NCBI GenBank assembly: GCA_035565675.1
Contig: DATMSA010000036.1
Coordinates: 27,283-91,282, forward strand
From: Capillimicrobium sp035565675
GTDB taxonomy: Bacteria; Actinomycetota; Thermoleophilia; Solirubrobacterales; Solirubrobacteraceae
DNA: 64,000 nucleotides
Reading direction: 5' to 3'
Part shown: one piece after another, positions 8,827 through 16,870 of the stretch
How positions within the stretch are numbered: the first letter of the stretch is position 1
How the letters are laid out: every line of letters starts with the position of its first letter
Position numbers and translations under genes: made by a program
The notes under the pieces: model-generated
What the model saw: only the letters and a program-made list of their open reading frames with translations
Told to the model about the DNA's origin: nothing
The model's database searches: none

Positions 8827-9783
8827 TCAGGAGCGCGCGGCGACCTGCACGTCGGTCCCGTCGGCCACGAACAGGCCCTCGACCGAGAAGTACCGCTCGC
8901 CCGTGTCGTAGCAGAAGGTCAGCACCGTGCTGCCCTCGGGGATCTCCGGGAGCTTCTGCGCCACCGCGGCGAGCGCCGCGCCCGACGACGGGCCGACGAA
9001 GATGCCCTCCTCGCGCGCGCAGCGCACCGCGTACTCGTAGGCGGCCTCCTCGGTGACCTGGATGGTGCCGTCGAGCGTGTCGACGTGCAGGTTGGCCGGG
9101 ACGAACCCGGCGCCGATGCCCTGCAGCCGGTGCGGGTTGGGCGCCCCGCCGCTGATGACGGCCGACTTCGTGGGCTCGACCGCGAACGTCTGCATCCCGG
9201 GGAAGCGCGGCTTGAGCGCCTCGCTGACGCCCGTGATGTGGCCGCCGGTGCCGACGCCGGTGATGAGGAAGTCGATCCCGTCGGGGAAGTCGCGCAGGAT
9301 CTCGGCGGCGGTGGCGTCGTGGTGGATCTGCGGGTTGGCCGGGTTCTCGAACTGCTGCGGGATCCAGGCGCCGTCGATCTGCGCGGCGAGCTCGTGGGCG
9401 CGGGCGATCGCGCCCTTCATCCCGCCCTCGCGCGGCGTCAGCTCCAGCTCGGCGCCGTAGGCGGCCATGAGCCGGCGCCGCTCGATCGACATCGACTCGG
9501 GCATGACGAGGATGAGCCGGTATCCGCGCACCGCCGCGACCATCGCCAGGCCGATGCCGGTGTTGCCGGACGTGGGCTCGATGATCGTGCTGCCCGGCCC
9601 GATCGCGCCGCGGCGCTCGGCGTCCTCGATCATCGAGAGGCCGATGCGGTCCTTGATCGAGCCGCCCGGGTTCGCGCGCTCGGCCTTCATCCACACCTCG
9701 ACGCCGGGGTGGCCGGCGAAGAGCCGGTTGATCCGGATGTGGGGCGTGTCGCCGATGGTCTCGAGGATGTTGGCCGCCTTCAC
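8827..9783 (-). CDS. cysK: Cysteine synthase (O-acetylserine sulfhydrylase)
   Basis: This 318-residue PLP enzyme makes L-cysteine from O-acetylserine and sulfide in the cytoplasm. Diagnostic features are the PLP lysine (Lys44 in NPGGSIKDR), the substrate loop PTSGNTGIG, the phosphate-binding GVGTGGHITG and the C-terminal FVGPSSGAAL. The start is a GTG with CCAGGAG upstream. It is the second gene of an operon: the cysE stop lies 15 bases upstream. The two enzymes normally form the cysteine synthase complex. The family also includes cystathionine beta-synthase-like enzymes, but the coupling to cysE argues for OASS. Confidence 0.95.
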   Translation of the reverse strand: MKAANILETIGDTPHIRINRLFAGHPGVEVWMKAERANPGGSIKDRIGLSMIEDAERRGAIGPGSTIIEPTSGNTGIGLAMVAAVRGYRLILVMPESMSIERRRLMAAYGAELELTPREGGMKGAIARAHELAAQIDGAWIPQQFENPANPQIHHDATAAEILRDFPDGIDFLITGVGTGGHITGVSEALKPRFPGMQTFAVEPTKSAVISGGAPNPHRLQGIGAGFVPANLHVDTLDGTIQVTEEAAYEYAVRCAREEGIFVGPSSGAALAAVAQKLPEIPEGSTVLTFCYDTGERYFSVEGLFVADGTDVQVAARS

Positions 9784-9798
9784 GCTGGGCTCCTGGGG

Positions 9799-10650
9799 CT
9801 AGATGTTGAACTCGAGCAGCTCATCCCCGCGGGTGCGCTCGTCGACACGCGCGGTGGGCGTCACGACCGACTGCGCGGGGACGCTGCGGGTGAGCCAGAC
9901 GTTGCCGCCGATGCGGCTGCCGTTGCCGATGACGGTCTCGCCACCGAGGATCGTGGCGTTCGCGTAGATCACCACGTCGTCGCCGATCGTCGGGTGCCGC
10001 TTGGTGCGCGCCATGCCCTTGTCGACGCTCAGGGCGCCGAGCGTGACGCCCTGGTAGAGCTTCACGCGGTCGCCGAGCACGGCGGTCTCCCCGATCACGA
10101 TGCCGGTGCCGTGGTCGATCGCGAACGACCGTCCGATCCGCGCGCCCGGGTGGATGTCGATGCCCGTCTGGCGGTGGGCGATCTCGGTGAGCACGCGCGG
10201 CACGAGCGGGACGTCGCAGCCCTGGAGCTGGTGGGCCAGCCGGTACACGGCGGTGGCGCGGAAGCCCGGGTAGGCGAGGATCACCTCGTCGACGGAGTGC
10301 GCGGCCGGGTCGCCGTCGCAGATCGCCTGCGCGTCGAGCAGCAGCGCCTCGCGGATGGCCGGCAGCTCCGCCAGGAACCGCGCCAGGACCGTGTCGGGCG
10401 AGGCGCAGTGCGTCTCGGGGAGCCGCAGCACGTCGGCGAGCTCGCGCTCGACCGCCGCCAGCTCCTCGGCGACGTCGCCGGCGCGGCCGCCGACCTCGGC
10501 CGCGAAGTGCGGGAACAGCAGCGCCAGCGTGCGGCGGGCGAACCGCTCGCACAGCTCGTGCAGCCGCGGGGGCAGCGCGTACGCCTCGCGGTCGCGCGCG
10601 AGCTGGGCGAGGAACGCCGCGTCGATGCCTCGACCGTCGGTGGAGGCCAT
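9799..10650 (-). CDS. cysE: Serine O-acetyltransferase (EpsC type)
   Basis: The product has 283 residues from the ATG at 10650 (another in-frame ATG at 10701 would add 17). It makes O-acetylserine from serine and acetyl-CoA, the step before cysK. The N-terminal half is helical. The C-terminal half is a left-handed beta-helix of hexapeptide repeats (DIHPGARIG, FAIDHGTGIVIGE, KLYQGVTLGA, ILGGETVIGN). The His-bearing DHGTGIVIGE segment matches the serine acetyltransferase active site. It is the first gene of the cysE-cysK operon. Confidence 0.92.
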   Translation of the reverse strand: MASTDGRGIDAAFLAQLARDREAYALPPRLHELCERFARRTLALLFPHFAAEVGGRAGDVAEELAAVERELADVLRLPETHCASPDTVLARFLAELPAIREALLLDAQAICDGDPAAHSVDEVILAYPGFRATAVYRLAHQLQGCDVPLVPRVLTEIAHRQTGIDIHPGARIGRSFAIDHGTGIVIGETAVLGDRVKLYQGVTLGALSVDKGMARTKRHPTIGDDVVIYANATILGGETVIGNGSRIGGNVWLTRSVPAQSVVTPTARVDERTRGDELLEFNI

Positions 10651-10779
10651 CCCCCGACAGTAGCCCTTCGGCGGCCCGTTCCGGGCGCCGAGTGCTTCCA
10701 TGTCGAGGATCGCCGCGCGGCTCCGCTCACCAGGTGAACGGCCTCGATCCGCGAGGCCCGTGACGACAGGAGGCCGACG

Positions 10780-11202
10780 ATGCCCAAGTACCTGCTCCTC
10801 AAGCACTACCGCGGCGGCCCGGAGCCGCACCGGTCCGTGCCTCCGATCGACCAGTGGGCGCCCGAGGACGTGGAGGCGCACATGGCGTTCCAGAACCACG
10901 TGAGCGAGATGCTCGAGCGCAACGGCGAGTACGTCGACGCGCGCGCACTCGCGCCCACGCGCACGTGGGTGCGCTACGGCGGCCCCGACGCCGCGCCGGT
11001 CACCACCGACGGGCCGCACCCCGAGACGAGCGACCTCATCGCGGGCTGGTGGATGATCGACGTCGAGTCCCACGAGCGGGCGCTCGAGATCGCGGCCTAC
11101 GCGTCGTCGGAGCCCGGCCCGGGCGGCGAGCCGCTGTGCGAGTGGATCGACGTCCGCGAGGTGATGTGGGAGCGCCCGGCGGGCGACGCGGAGGCGGCGT
11201 GA
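10780..11202 (+). CDS. YCII-related (DGPF-type) protein
   Basis: This 140-residue YCII-like protein (MPKYLLLKHYRGG start, TTDGPHPETSDLIAGWWMID core, with DGPH in place of DGPF) follows a clean AGGAGG at about 10769. Its stop overlaps the GTG of an ECF sigma factor gene (GTGA at 11199-11202). DGPF proteins are the standing neighbours of ECF42-type sigma factors and are often their targets. The biochemical role is unsettled; a ferredoxin-like fold with a His/Asp pair is typical of the family. Confidence 0.88.
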   Translation: MPKYLLLKHYRGGPEPHRSVPPIDQWAPEDVEAHMAFQNHVSEMLERNGEYVDARALAPTRTWVRYGGPDAAPVTTDGPHPETSDLIAGWWMIDVESHERALEIAAYASSEPGPGGEPLCEWIDVREVMWERPAGDAEAA

Positions 11203-12389
11203 CCGGCGCGACGGCCGGCCCGGTGGACGAGGGCGCGCTGCGCGTCCTCGTCCCGCGGGTGCTGGCCGGTCTGGTGCGCCGCGGCGAGGACTTCGCCGCG
11301 GCGGAGGACGCGCTGCAGGAGGCGCTCGTCGAGGCGCTGCGGACGTGGCCGGACCATCCGCCGCAGGACCCGCACGCGTGGCTGACGGCGGTCGCGACCC
11401 GGCGCCTGGTCGACGCGCGCCGCAGCGAGGCGGCGCGGCGCCGCCGGGAGGACGCCGTGGCCGCCGAGCCGCCGACCCCGCCGAGCGACGCGGTCGGCGA
11501 CGACACGCTCTTCCTGGCGTTCTGCTGCTGCCATCCCGACCTCTCCCCCGCCTCGCAGGTGGCCCTGACGCTGCGCGCGGTCGGCGGCCTCACGACGCGC
11601 GAGATCGCCGACGCCTTCTTCGTGCCGGAGGCCACGATGGCGCAGCGGATCAGCCGGGCCAAGCGGACGCTGCGGGGTCGCAGCCTGGATGCGCCGGGCG
11701 ATCTCGCCGTGGTGCTGCGCGTCCTCTACCTGATCTACACCGCCGGCCACGCCGGCCGCGTCGACCTGGCCGCCGAGGCGATCCGCCTGGCGCGCCAGCT
11801 CACGCTCGCCACCGACGAGCCCGAGGCGCGCGGGCTGCTGGCCCTCATGCTGCTCAACCACGCGCGGCTCCCGGCGCGCTTCGACGCGGACGGGCGCCTC
11901 GTCCCGCTCGACCGCCAGGACCGACGCCGCTGGGACACCCGCCAGATCGCCGAGGGCGTGCGCGTGCTGCAGTCCGCGCTGGCGCTGCAGCGTCCCGGGC
12001 GCTACCAGATCGAGGCGGCGATCGCCGCCCTGCACGACGACGCGCCGAGCGCCGACGAGACGGATTGGCCGCAGATCCTCGCCTGGTACGACGACCTCGT
12101 CGCGCTGACCGACGACCCGGTCCGTCGGGACCCGGCGGCGGTGCTCGGGCGCGCGATCGCCGTCGGTCACGTCCACGGCCCCGCGGCCGGCCTGCGCGAG
12201 ACCGACCGGCTGCGGGAGACGCTCGGCGATCGCCACCGCTGGCACGCGGCGCGCGGCCACCTGCTCGAGCGCGACGGAGCGCTGGCCGCCGCCGCCGACT
12301 GCTACGCCGAGGCCGCGCGGCGGGCCACGAACGTCGCCGAGCGCGACCACCTGATCCGCCGGGCCGCCGCGATCCGCGCTCGTGCCTGA
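11199..12389 (+). CDS. ECF42-type RNA polymerase sigma factor with C-terminal helical extension
   Basis: The product has 396 residues from the GTG that overlaps the YCII stop. Sigma region 2 lies at about residues 15-75 (DFAAAEDALQEALVEAL, HAWLTAVATRRLVDARR). Region 4 lies at about 110-160 (ASQVALTLRAVGGLTTREIA, FFVPEATMAQRISRAKRTL). The remaining 220 residues form a TPR-like helical extension (LLALMLLNHARLPARF, HARGHLLERDGALAAAADCYAEAARR). No anti-sigma gene is adjacent. In the ECF42 group the C-terminal extension is thought to control activity instead, and the DGPF gene is the usual target. Confidence 0.9.
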   Translation: MTGATAGPVDEGALRVLVPRVLAGLVRRGEDFAAAEDALQEALVEALRTWPDHPPQDPHAWLTAVATRRLVDARRSEAARRRREDAVAAEPPTPPSDAVGDDTLFLAFCCCHPDLSPASQVALTLRAVGGLTTREIADAFFVPEATMAQRISRAKRTLRGRSLDAPGDLAVVLRVLYLIYTAGHAGRVDLAAEAIRLARQLTLATDEPEARGLLALMLLNHARLPARFDADGRLVPLDRQDRRRWDTRQIAEGVRVLQSALALQRPGRYQIEAAIAALHDDAPSADETDWPQILAWYDDLVALTDDPVRRDPAAVLGRAIAVGHVHGPAAGLRETDRLRETLGDRHRWHAARGHLLERDGALAAAADCYAEAARRATNVAERDHLIRRAAAIRARA

Positions 12390-12441
12390 CGGCGAGCATG
12401 CCTCGCCGGGGCGCCGGGTCCGTCTCGGGGCATGACCGTCG

Positions 12442-12718
12442 AGCGCACCGGCGCTGCAGCGCGAGAGCGTCGCGCTGGCCTCCATCGCCGCGCTGCAGAC
12501 CCTCCCGGCCCGCCAGCGGGCCGTGCGTCGAGGTGGGCGCCAACGGCCAGCCGGGGCTGGCGGCCTACGCCGACGAGGACGCGACCGGCCGCCACGACGC
12601 CTACGGGGTCATGGTGTTCGCGATCGCCGGCCACCGCATCGCGGGGATCACCGGGTTCCCGCGGGACGCCGGCCTGTTCCCCCGGCTCGGCCTCCCCACG
12701 GTGCTGGCCGGCGACTGA
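12442..12718 (+). pseudogene. Remnant of a second sigma-70 (TIGR02960/SigG-like) gene
   Basis: Two fragments of one family lie in different frames. From 12454, LQRESVALASIAALQTLPAR followed by QRAV matches the start of region 4 of SigG-like ECF factors, which typically read RESVALAFLAALQ-LPPRQRAV. At about 12526 the reading moves to another frame and continues as VEVGANGQPGLAAYADED... GIAGITGF-type sequence ending at TGA 12716-12718, matching the SnoaL-like C-terminal tail of the same family. The middle (rest of region 4 and most of the SnoaL domain) and everything upstream of region 4 are missing. It is a decayed, internally deleted gene next to an intact ECF factor of another group. Confidence 0.7.
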
Positions 12719-12723
12719 CGGTG

Positions 12724-13908
12724 TCACCCCGTCCGCAGCGCCGCCGTCGGCGACATCCGCGACGCGCGCACGGCGGGCGCCAGGCCGGCGACCGCGCCGA
12801 TGAGGACCGCCGCGCCGATCCCGCCGGCCCACGCCTCGGGCGGGATCACGACCGTCCAGCCCTTCGCGGCGGCGTAGACGGCGGTGGCGGCGGCGCCGGC
12901 GAGCACGCCGGCCACGCCGCCGAGCAGCGCGAGCAGCAGGGACTCCCCCAGGAACTGCGCTCGGATCTGCCGCCGCGTGGCGCCCAGCGCGCGGCGCAGG
13001 CCGATCTCCGAGCGCCGCTCCAGCACCGAGATGATCATGATGTTCGCGACCCCGACGGCGCCCACGACCAGCGCGACCGCGCCGAGCCCGAGGAACAGGC
13101 TGTCGAACGCCCCGGCGGCCGCCGCCCGGGCGGTCAGCACGTCCGACGGGCGGCTGACGCTCACCTCGCTCGGCGCCTGCGGATTGGCGGTGGCCGCGAG
13201 CCGCGGCTGCACGGACGTCTCGCGCCCGGTGTCCGTCCGCACGTGGATCGTGCTCGGCGGGCCGTCCTCGCCGCCGGCGCTCACATGGCCGAGGTGGACG
13301 CGCGCGGCCGGGTAGCCGATCAGGGCGCTGTGGTCGACGTCGGGCGCCAGCGGCGCGGGCGCCAGGACGCCGGCCACCTCGAACCAGCGGCCGCCGAGCC
13401 AGATCCGCTGCCCGGGCCCGAGGCCCAGCCTTCGCGCCGCGGACGCGCCGAGCACCGCGACCGGCAGCCGTGCGGTGGCGGCGTTCAGCCATCGACCGCG
13501 CGCCACCCCGGCGCCCACGACCGCGGGCAGGCCGAGGCTGGCCGCGCGCACCTGCAGGCCGCCGCTCTCGGCCACCGGGATCTCGGAGCTGCGGTACACG
13601 TGGGCGTCCTCGAGCCGCGCGCTGTGGGCCACGTCGCGTACCCCGTCCAGCAGCGTCAGGCGCGCCGGCGCCTCGACCGGCAGGACGGCCTCGCCGCCGG
13701 TGAGGCGCTGCCCGGCCTCGACCGTCAGGAGGTTCGTCCCGAGCCGGTCGATCTCGGCGAGCAGCCCCGCCTGCGACGAGGAGGACAGCCCGAGGACGGC
13801 CACGATCGCCGCGGTGCCGATCGCGATCCCCAGCGCCGACAGCGCGGCGCGCAGCGGCCGCGCGCGCAGCCCGACGCTCGCGACCCGCACCCGATCCCCG
13901 AGGCTCAC
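12724..13908 (-). CDS. MacB-like ABC transporter permease
   Basis: The gene encodes 394 residues. There is an N-terminal membrane helix (ALSALGIAIGTAAIVAVLGL), a large extracytoplasmic MacB_PCD-like domain (residues about 50-260), and three C-terminal helices with the FtsX signature region (IISVLERRSEIGLRRALGAT). MacB-type permeases drive export across or out of the membrane by mechanotransmission rather than by forming a channel. The start overlaps the stop of the ATPase gene by 4 bases. It is the last gene of the vanY operon. Confidence 0.9.
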   Translation of the reverse strand: MSLGDRVRVASVGLRARPLRAALSALGIAIGTAAIVAVLGLSSSSQAGLLAEIDRLGTNLLTVEAGQRLTGGEAVLPVEAPARLTLLDGVRDVAHSARLEDAHVYRSSEIPVAESGGLQVRAASLGLPAVVGAGVARGRWLNAATARLPVAVLGASAARRLGLGPGQRIWLGGRWFEVAGVLAPAPLAPDVDHSALIGYPAARVHLGHVSAGGEDGPPSTIHVRTDTGRETSVQPRLAATANPQAPSEVSVSRPSDVLTARAAAAGAFDSLFLGLGAVALVVGAVGVANIMIISVLERRSEIGLRRALGATRRQIRAQFLGESLLLALLGGVAGVLAGAAATAVYAAAKGWTVVIPPEAWAGGIGAAVLIGAVAGLAPAVRASRMSPTAALRTG

Positions 13909-14597
13909 GGCGCCACCCCCGTGTCGGCGACGACCTCGCCGTCGAGGACCCGGATCCGCCGCGGCAGGCGCTCGGCCAGGTCCGCGTCGTGGGTGATCAC
14001 GAGGATCGTGGCGCCCGCGGCGTTGAGCTCGTCGATCAGCGCCATGATCGACGCGCCGGTCGCGCTGTCGAGGTTGCCGGTCGGCTCGTCGGCCAGGACG
14101 ATCGACGGCTCGCCGACGAGCGCGCGGGCGATCGCCACCCGCTGGCGCTCGCCGCCCGACAGCGTCGACGGGCGAAACGACGCGCGATGCGCGAGCCCGA
14201 CCCGCTCCAGCGCCCGGTCGGCCCGCTCGCGCCGCTCCGCGACGGGGATTCCGGCGTAGAGCAGCCCGTCGGCGACGTTCTCGCGCACGGTCGCGTGCTC
14301 GGCCAGGAAGAACTGCTGGAACACGAACCCGATCTCGCGCGCCCGCAGCCGCGAGAGCGCCTCGTCGCCCATCCCCGCGACGTCGACGCCGCCGACCCGG
14401 ACCGCGCCGCTCGTGGGCGGCTCCAGCGTCCCGACGACGTGCAGCAGCGTCGACTTCCCCGAGCCCGACGGGCCGACGATCGCGGCGAGCTCGCCCCGCC
14501 GCACGGTGAACGACACGCCGCGCAGCGCGCGCACCGGCGGCGCCTCGCCGTAGACCTTGGTGACCTCGGCGAGCTCGAGCACCACCTCGCCGCTCAC
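13905..14597 (-). CDS. MacB/LolD-type ABC transporter ATP-binding protein
   Basis: This 230-residue single ATPase domain contains Walker A (VGPSGSGKSTLLH), Q-loop, signature LSGGERQRVAIARAL, Walker B (IVLADEPTGNLD) and the switch His (LVITHDADLA). The NLD after Walker B is typical of the LolD/MacB branch. It overlaps the adaptor upstream and the permease downstream, so the subunits belong together. Confidence 0.93.
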   Translation of the reverse strand: MSGEVVLELAEVTKVYGEAPPVRALRGVSFTVRRGELAAIVGPSGSGKSTLLHVVGTLEPPTSGAVRVGGVDVAGMGDEALSRLRAREIGFVFQQFFLAEHATVRENVADGLLYAGIPVAERRERADRALERVGLAHRASFRPSTLSGGERQRVAIARALVGEPSIVLADEPTGNLDSATGASIMALIDELNAAGATILVITHDADLAERLPRRIRVLDGEVVADTGVAP

Positions 14598-15637
14598 GAC
14601 GCCGGCACCACGACGTCGTCGCCCGCGCGCAGGTCGCCCTCGACCTGGACGCGACCCGCCACCGTGTCGACCAGGCCGAGCGTCACGGCGACGCGCTCGC
14701 GGCGCCCGTCCGCGCGCACCGCCTCGACCGCGAAGCCGCCGCCCGGCTCGCCGACGAGCGCGGTGACCGGGACGCTCAGCGCGTCGCGCACCCCGTCCGT
14801 CGCGATCTCGACCTCGACCGGCGCGCCCTCCAGCCCGCGCGCCCGGCGCGGGCGGTCGAGCCGGATCGCGACGGGGATCGTCACCGCGCCGTCGGCGCGC
14901 GCGGCGGGCCCGACGCTGGCCACGCGGCCCGTCAGCGTCGTGTGGTCGGGCAGCGCGACGCGCGCCCGGTCGCCGCGGCGCACCGCGTTGCGCTGGGTCG
15001 GGTCCAGGTCGACGCGCACCTGCGGGCGCAGCGAGGTCGCGGTCAGCACCGGCGTCCCGGGGCGCGCCGGCGCGCCGAGCGCGCCGCTCACCTTCGCGAC
15101 GCGCACCGGCTCGGGGAGGACGACGGCGTCGCCGAGCTCGAGCGTCGCGGTCTCCTCCATCCCCCGGGCGCGCTGGAGCGTCACGAGCGCCTGCGCGGTC
15201 GCGGACGTGAACGCATCCCCGCGCGGATCGGTCCCGTCACCCGCGTCGGCGCGCCGGAGCGTGCGGTTGAGCACGCGGACGTCGGGACCCGTCTCCCCGG
15301 CGGCGAGGTCGCGGAAGGCCGGGACGCGGCCGCACAGCAGCAGCACGGGCCGGTCGTCGACGCGGTAGAGGGCCTCGCCGCAGCCGACGCGGTCGCCGGG
15401 CTCCGGCAGCCGCGTGTACACGCCGGAGGCCTGGTTGATCGCGACGTACGGCGCCCCGTCGGGCCGCGCGCGGAACGTCAGCACGCCCGGCTGCGACACG
15501 CGGTCGGCCAGCGGCCCGCGCTCCACCTTCGCGGTGGGCGCCGGCGCCTCGGCGTCCGGGGCGCCCGAGGAGTCGGCGCCGCATCCGGCGAGCGCCCCGG
15601 CGAGCACCACCGCCGCGGCCAGGGTCGCGCGGCTCAC
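14594..15637 (-). CDS. Lipoprotein efflux adaptor with peptidoglycan-binding-like segment
   Basis: The product has 347 residues from a GTG (15637) that overlaps the preceding stop. It is a lipoprotein: LAAAVVLAGALAGC. It carries an HlyD/MacA-like architecture: a beta-barrel start (VERGPLADRVSQPGVLTF), a peptidoglycan-binding-like segment in the middle (ETGPDVRVLNRTLRRAD... TSATAQALVTLQRARG) where MacA has a hairpin, then beta-barrel and membrane-proximal domains (VALPDHTTLTGRVASVG, ALSVPVTALV). It should bridge the ABC pair to the cell wall. Actinobacteria commonly couple such adaptors with MacB-like transporters and two-component systems, as here. Confidence 0.85.
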   Translation of the reverse strand: MSRATLAAAVVLAGALAGCGADSSGAPDAEAPAPTAKVERGPLADRVSQPGVLTFRARPDGAPYVAINQASGVYTRLPEPGDRVGCGEALYRVDDRPVLLLCGRVPAFRDLAAGETGPDVRVLNRTLRRADAGDGTDPRGDAFTSATAQALVTLQRARGMEETATLELGDAVVLPEPVRVAKVSGALGAPARPGTPVLTATSLRPQVRVDLDPTQRNAVRRGDRARVALPDHTTLTGRVASVGPAARADGAVTIPVAIRLDRPRRARGLEGAPVEVEIATDGVRDALSVPVTALVGEPGGGFAVEAVRADGRRERVAVTLGLVDTVAGRVQVEGDLRAGDDVVVPAS

Positions 15638-16170
15638 GGCTGACCCCCGTCGGCCTGCGGTCCGAGGTCGGCGCACGCCCGCATCGCCGCGTTGAGCACG
15701 CCCATCCCGCTCTCGGTCGCGGCCGACGGGATCCGGTTCGTGTTCACCAGCGGCTCGCCGTCGACGGGGTCCGGGAAGTCGCGCACGCCGTTCTCGCGCA
15801 TGCACTCGGCGAACGCCAGGCGCGTGTCGCGCTCCTCGTCGGTGACCTCGTCGTCGCCGGTGAAGCCGGGCGGCTGCAGGTCGCGGCACGCCTCGACGGC
15901 GCGGGTCCACGTGCGGGAGCCCGGATCGATCGACGACCCGTTGAGCACGCCGTCGATGGTCAGCTCGCCCGACGCGTCGGGATCGGGGAACTCGTCGACG
16001 CCGTTCTCGCGCATGCACGTGGCGAACGCCACCGCGCGGTCCTGGACCGCGCTCGTCGCGGCGGCGGTGCTCGCCGTCGAGGCGTCGTCGTCGCCGCCGC
16101 AGCCGGCGGCGGCGGCGGCGAGGGCGAGGATCAGGGCGAGGGCGGCCAGCGGCCGGAGCGGTCTCGTCAC
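15634..16170 (-). CDS. Lipoprotein with duplicated CMRENGV domain
   Basis: The product has 178 residues from a GTG overlapping the vanY stop (GTGA). The lipobox is at Cys24 (LAAAAAGC). The mature part is an internal duplication: AFATCMRENGVDEFPDPD at about residues 48-65 and AFAECMRENGVRDFPDPV at about 119-136. Each copy has a second Cys exactly 43 residues after the first (C52-C95 and C123-C166), suggesting one disulphide per repeat. Such lipoproteins recur in actinobacterial adaptor/ABC/two-component loci, but I know of no defined activity. It lies between vanY and the adaptor, so a role at the outer face of the membrane in this system is likely. Confidence 0.75.
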   Translation of the reverse strand: MTRPLRPLAALALILALAAAAAGCGGDDDASTASTAAATSAVQDRAVAFATCMRENGVDEFPDPDASGELTIDGVLNGSSIDPGSRTWTRAVEACRDLQPPGFTGDDEVTDEERDTRLAFAECMRENGVRDFPDPVDGEPLVNTNRIPSAATESGMGVLNAAMRACADLGPQADGGQP

Positions 16171-16784
16171 TGGTGCAACCTCGGGTCGTAGGTGGGGTCG
16201 GGGTAGGTGGCCGGGCAGCCGCCGGCGGGCGCGTCGGGGCGCAGCTCGAAGTGCCAGGGCTCGTTGTCGTAGACGCGGCACAGCCCGTAGGCGGCGCCGT
16301 GCGCGGCGAGCCAGTCGGCCGCGGCCGTGTCGACGTCGATCGCATCGCCGGAGACGTGCGCCGACGTCTCGGGCGTGGCGACCCAGCGCGCGGCCTCCGC
16401 GTAGGAGCCGTACGTGGCGATCGCCTCCTCCAGGAGCTGGGCCTGGCGCTCGGCGGAGCGCCAGCCGCTGACGACGGTGAGCGCGACGCCGTCGCGCACC
16501 GCGTCGGCCTCGGCCCGGCGCAGCGCCTGGCGCAGCGCGCGATCGAGGTTGGCGACGCCCGGCGGCGCCGGCGCGCCGCGGGGCGCGCGGCGCAGCTCGA
16601 CGACCGGCTCGATCGCCGGTGTGGCCACCGGGGTCGCGGTCGTCTGGCGCGACGGCGAGGACGCCGGTCGCGCGGCGACGATCACCGCGGCGATCACCGC
16701 CGCGGCGATGAGCAGGCCCGCGACGCGGCGGCGGCGCACGCGACGCGCCCCGGGCGTGAATCGGTCTGGTCGGCGGTGGGGCAT
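16167..16784 (-). CDS. VanY-type D,D-carboxypeptidase, membrane anchored
   Basis: The gene encodes 205 residues: a basic N-terminus, one membrane helix (VAGLLIAAAVIAAVIVAA), a Thr/Ala/Pro linker, and an M15 peptidase domain. Zinc ligands and catalytic residues are visible: His143 and Asp150 in SAHVSGDAIDV, and Glu175 with His178 in NEPWHFE. VanY-type enzymes remove the terminal D-Ala from peptidoglycan stem peptides outside the membrane. It is the first gene of the operon divergent from a two-component pair. No vanH/A/X ligase genes are present, so this is better read as wall remodelling under stress than as a full glycopeptide resistance cluster. Confidence 0.88.
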   Translation of the reverse strand: MPHRRPDRFTPGARRVRRRRVAGLLIAAAVIAAVIVAARPASSPSRQTTATPVATPAIEPVVELRRAPRGAPAPPGVANLDRALRQALRRAEADAVRDGVALTVVSGWRSAERQAQLLEEAIATYGSYAEAARWVATPETSAHVSGDAIDVDTAAADWLAAHGAAYGLCRVYDNEPWHFELRPDAPAGGCPATYPDPTYDPRLHQ

Positions 16785-16830
16785 GGCGCCAGTGAACGGG
16801 TCGGCCTGTTGCGGCCCCGTATGGCGTTTT

Positions 16831-16852
16831 CGATACGCGGGCGATATGCGGG
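16831..16852 (+). promoter_or_regulatory. Candidate response-regulator binding site (tandem direct repeat)
   Basis: The sequence CGATACGCGGG (16831-16841) is followed immediately by CGATATGCGGG (16842-16852), 10 of 11 bases identical, in the 86-base gap between divergent vanY and the response regulator gene. OmpR-type regulators bind tandem direct repeats with about one helical turn spacing, which fits. It lies 19 bases upstream of the regulator ATG. Autoregulation and control of the vanY operon are inferred. Confidence 0.5.
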
Positions 16853-16870
16853 CTCGTTAGCCTCGGGCGC

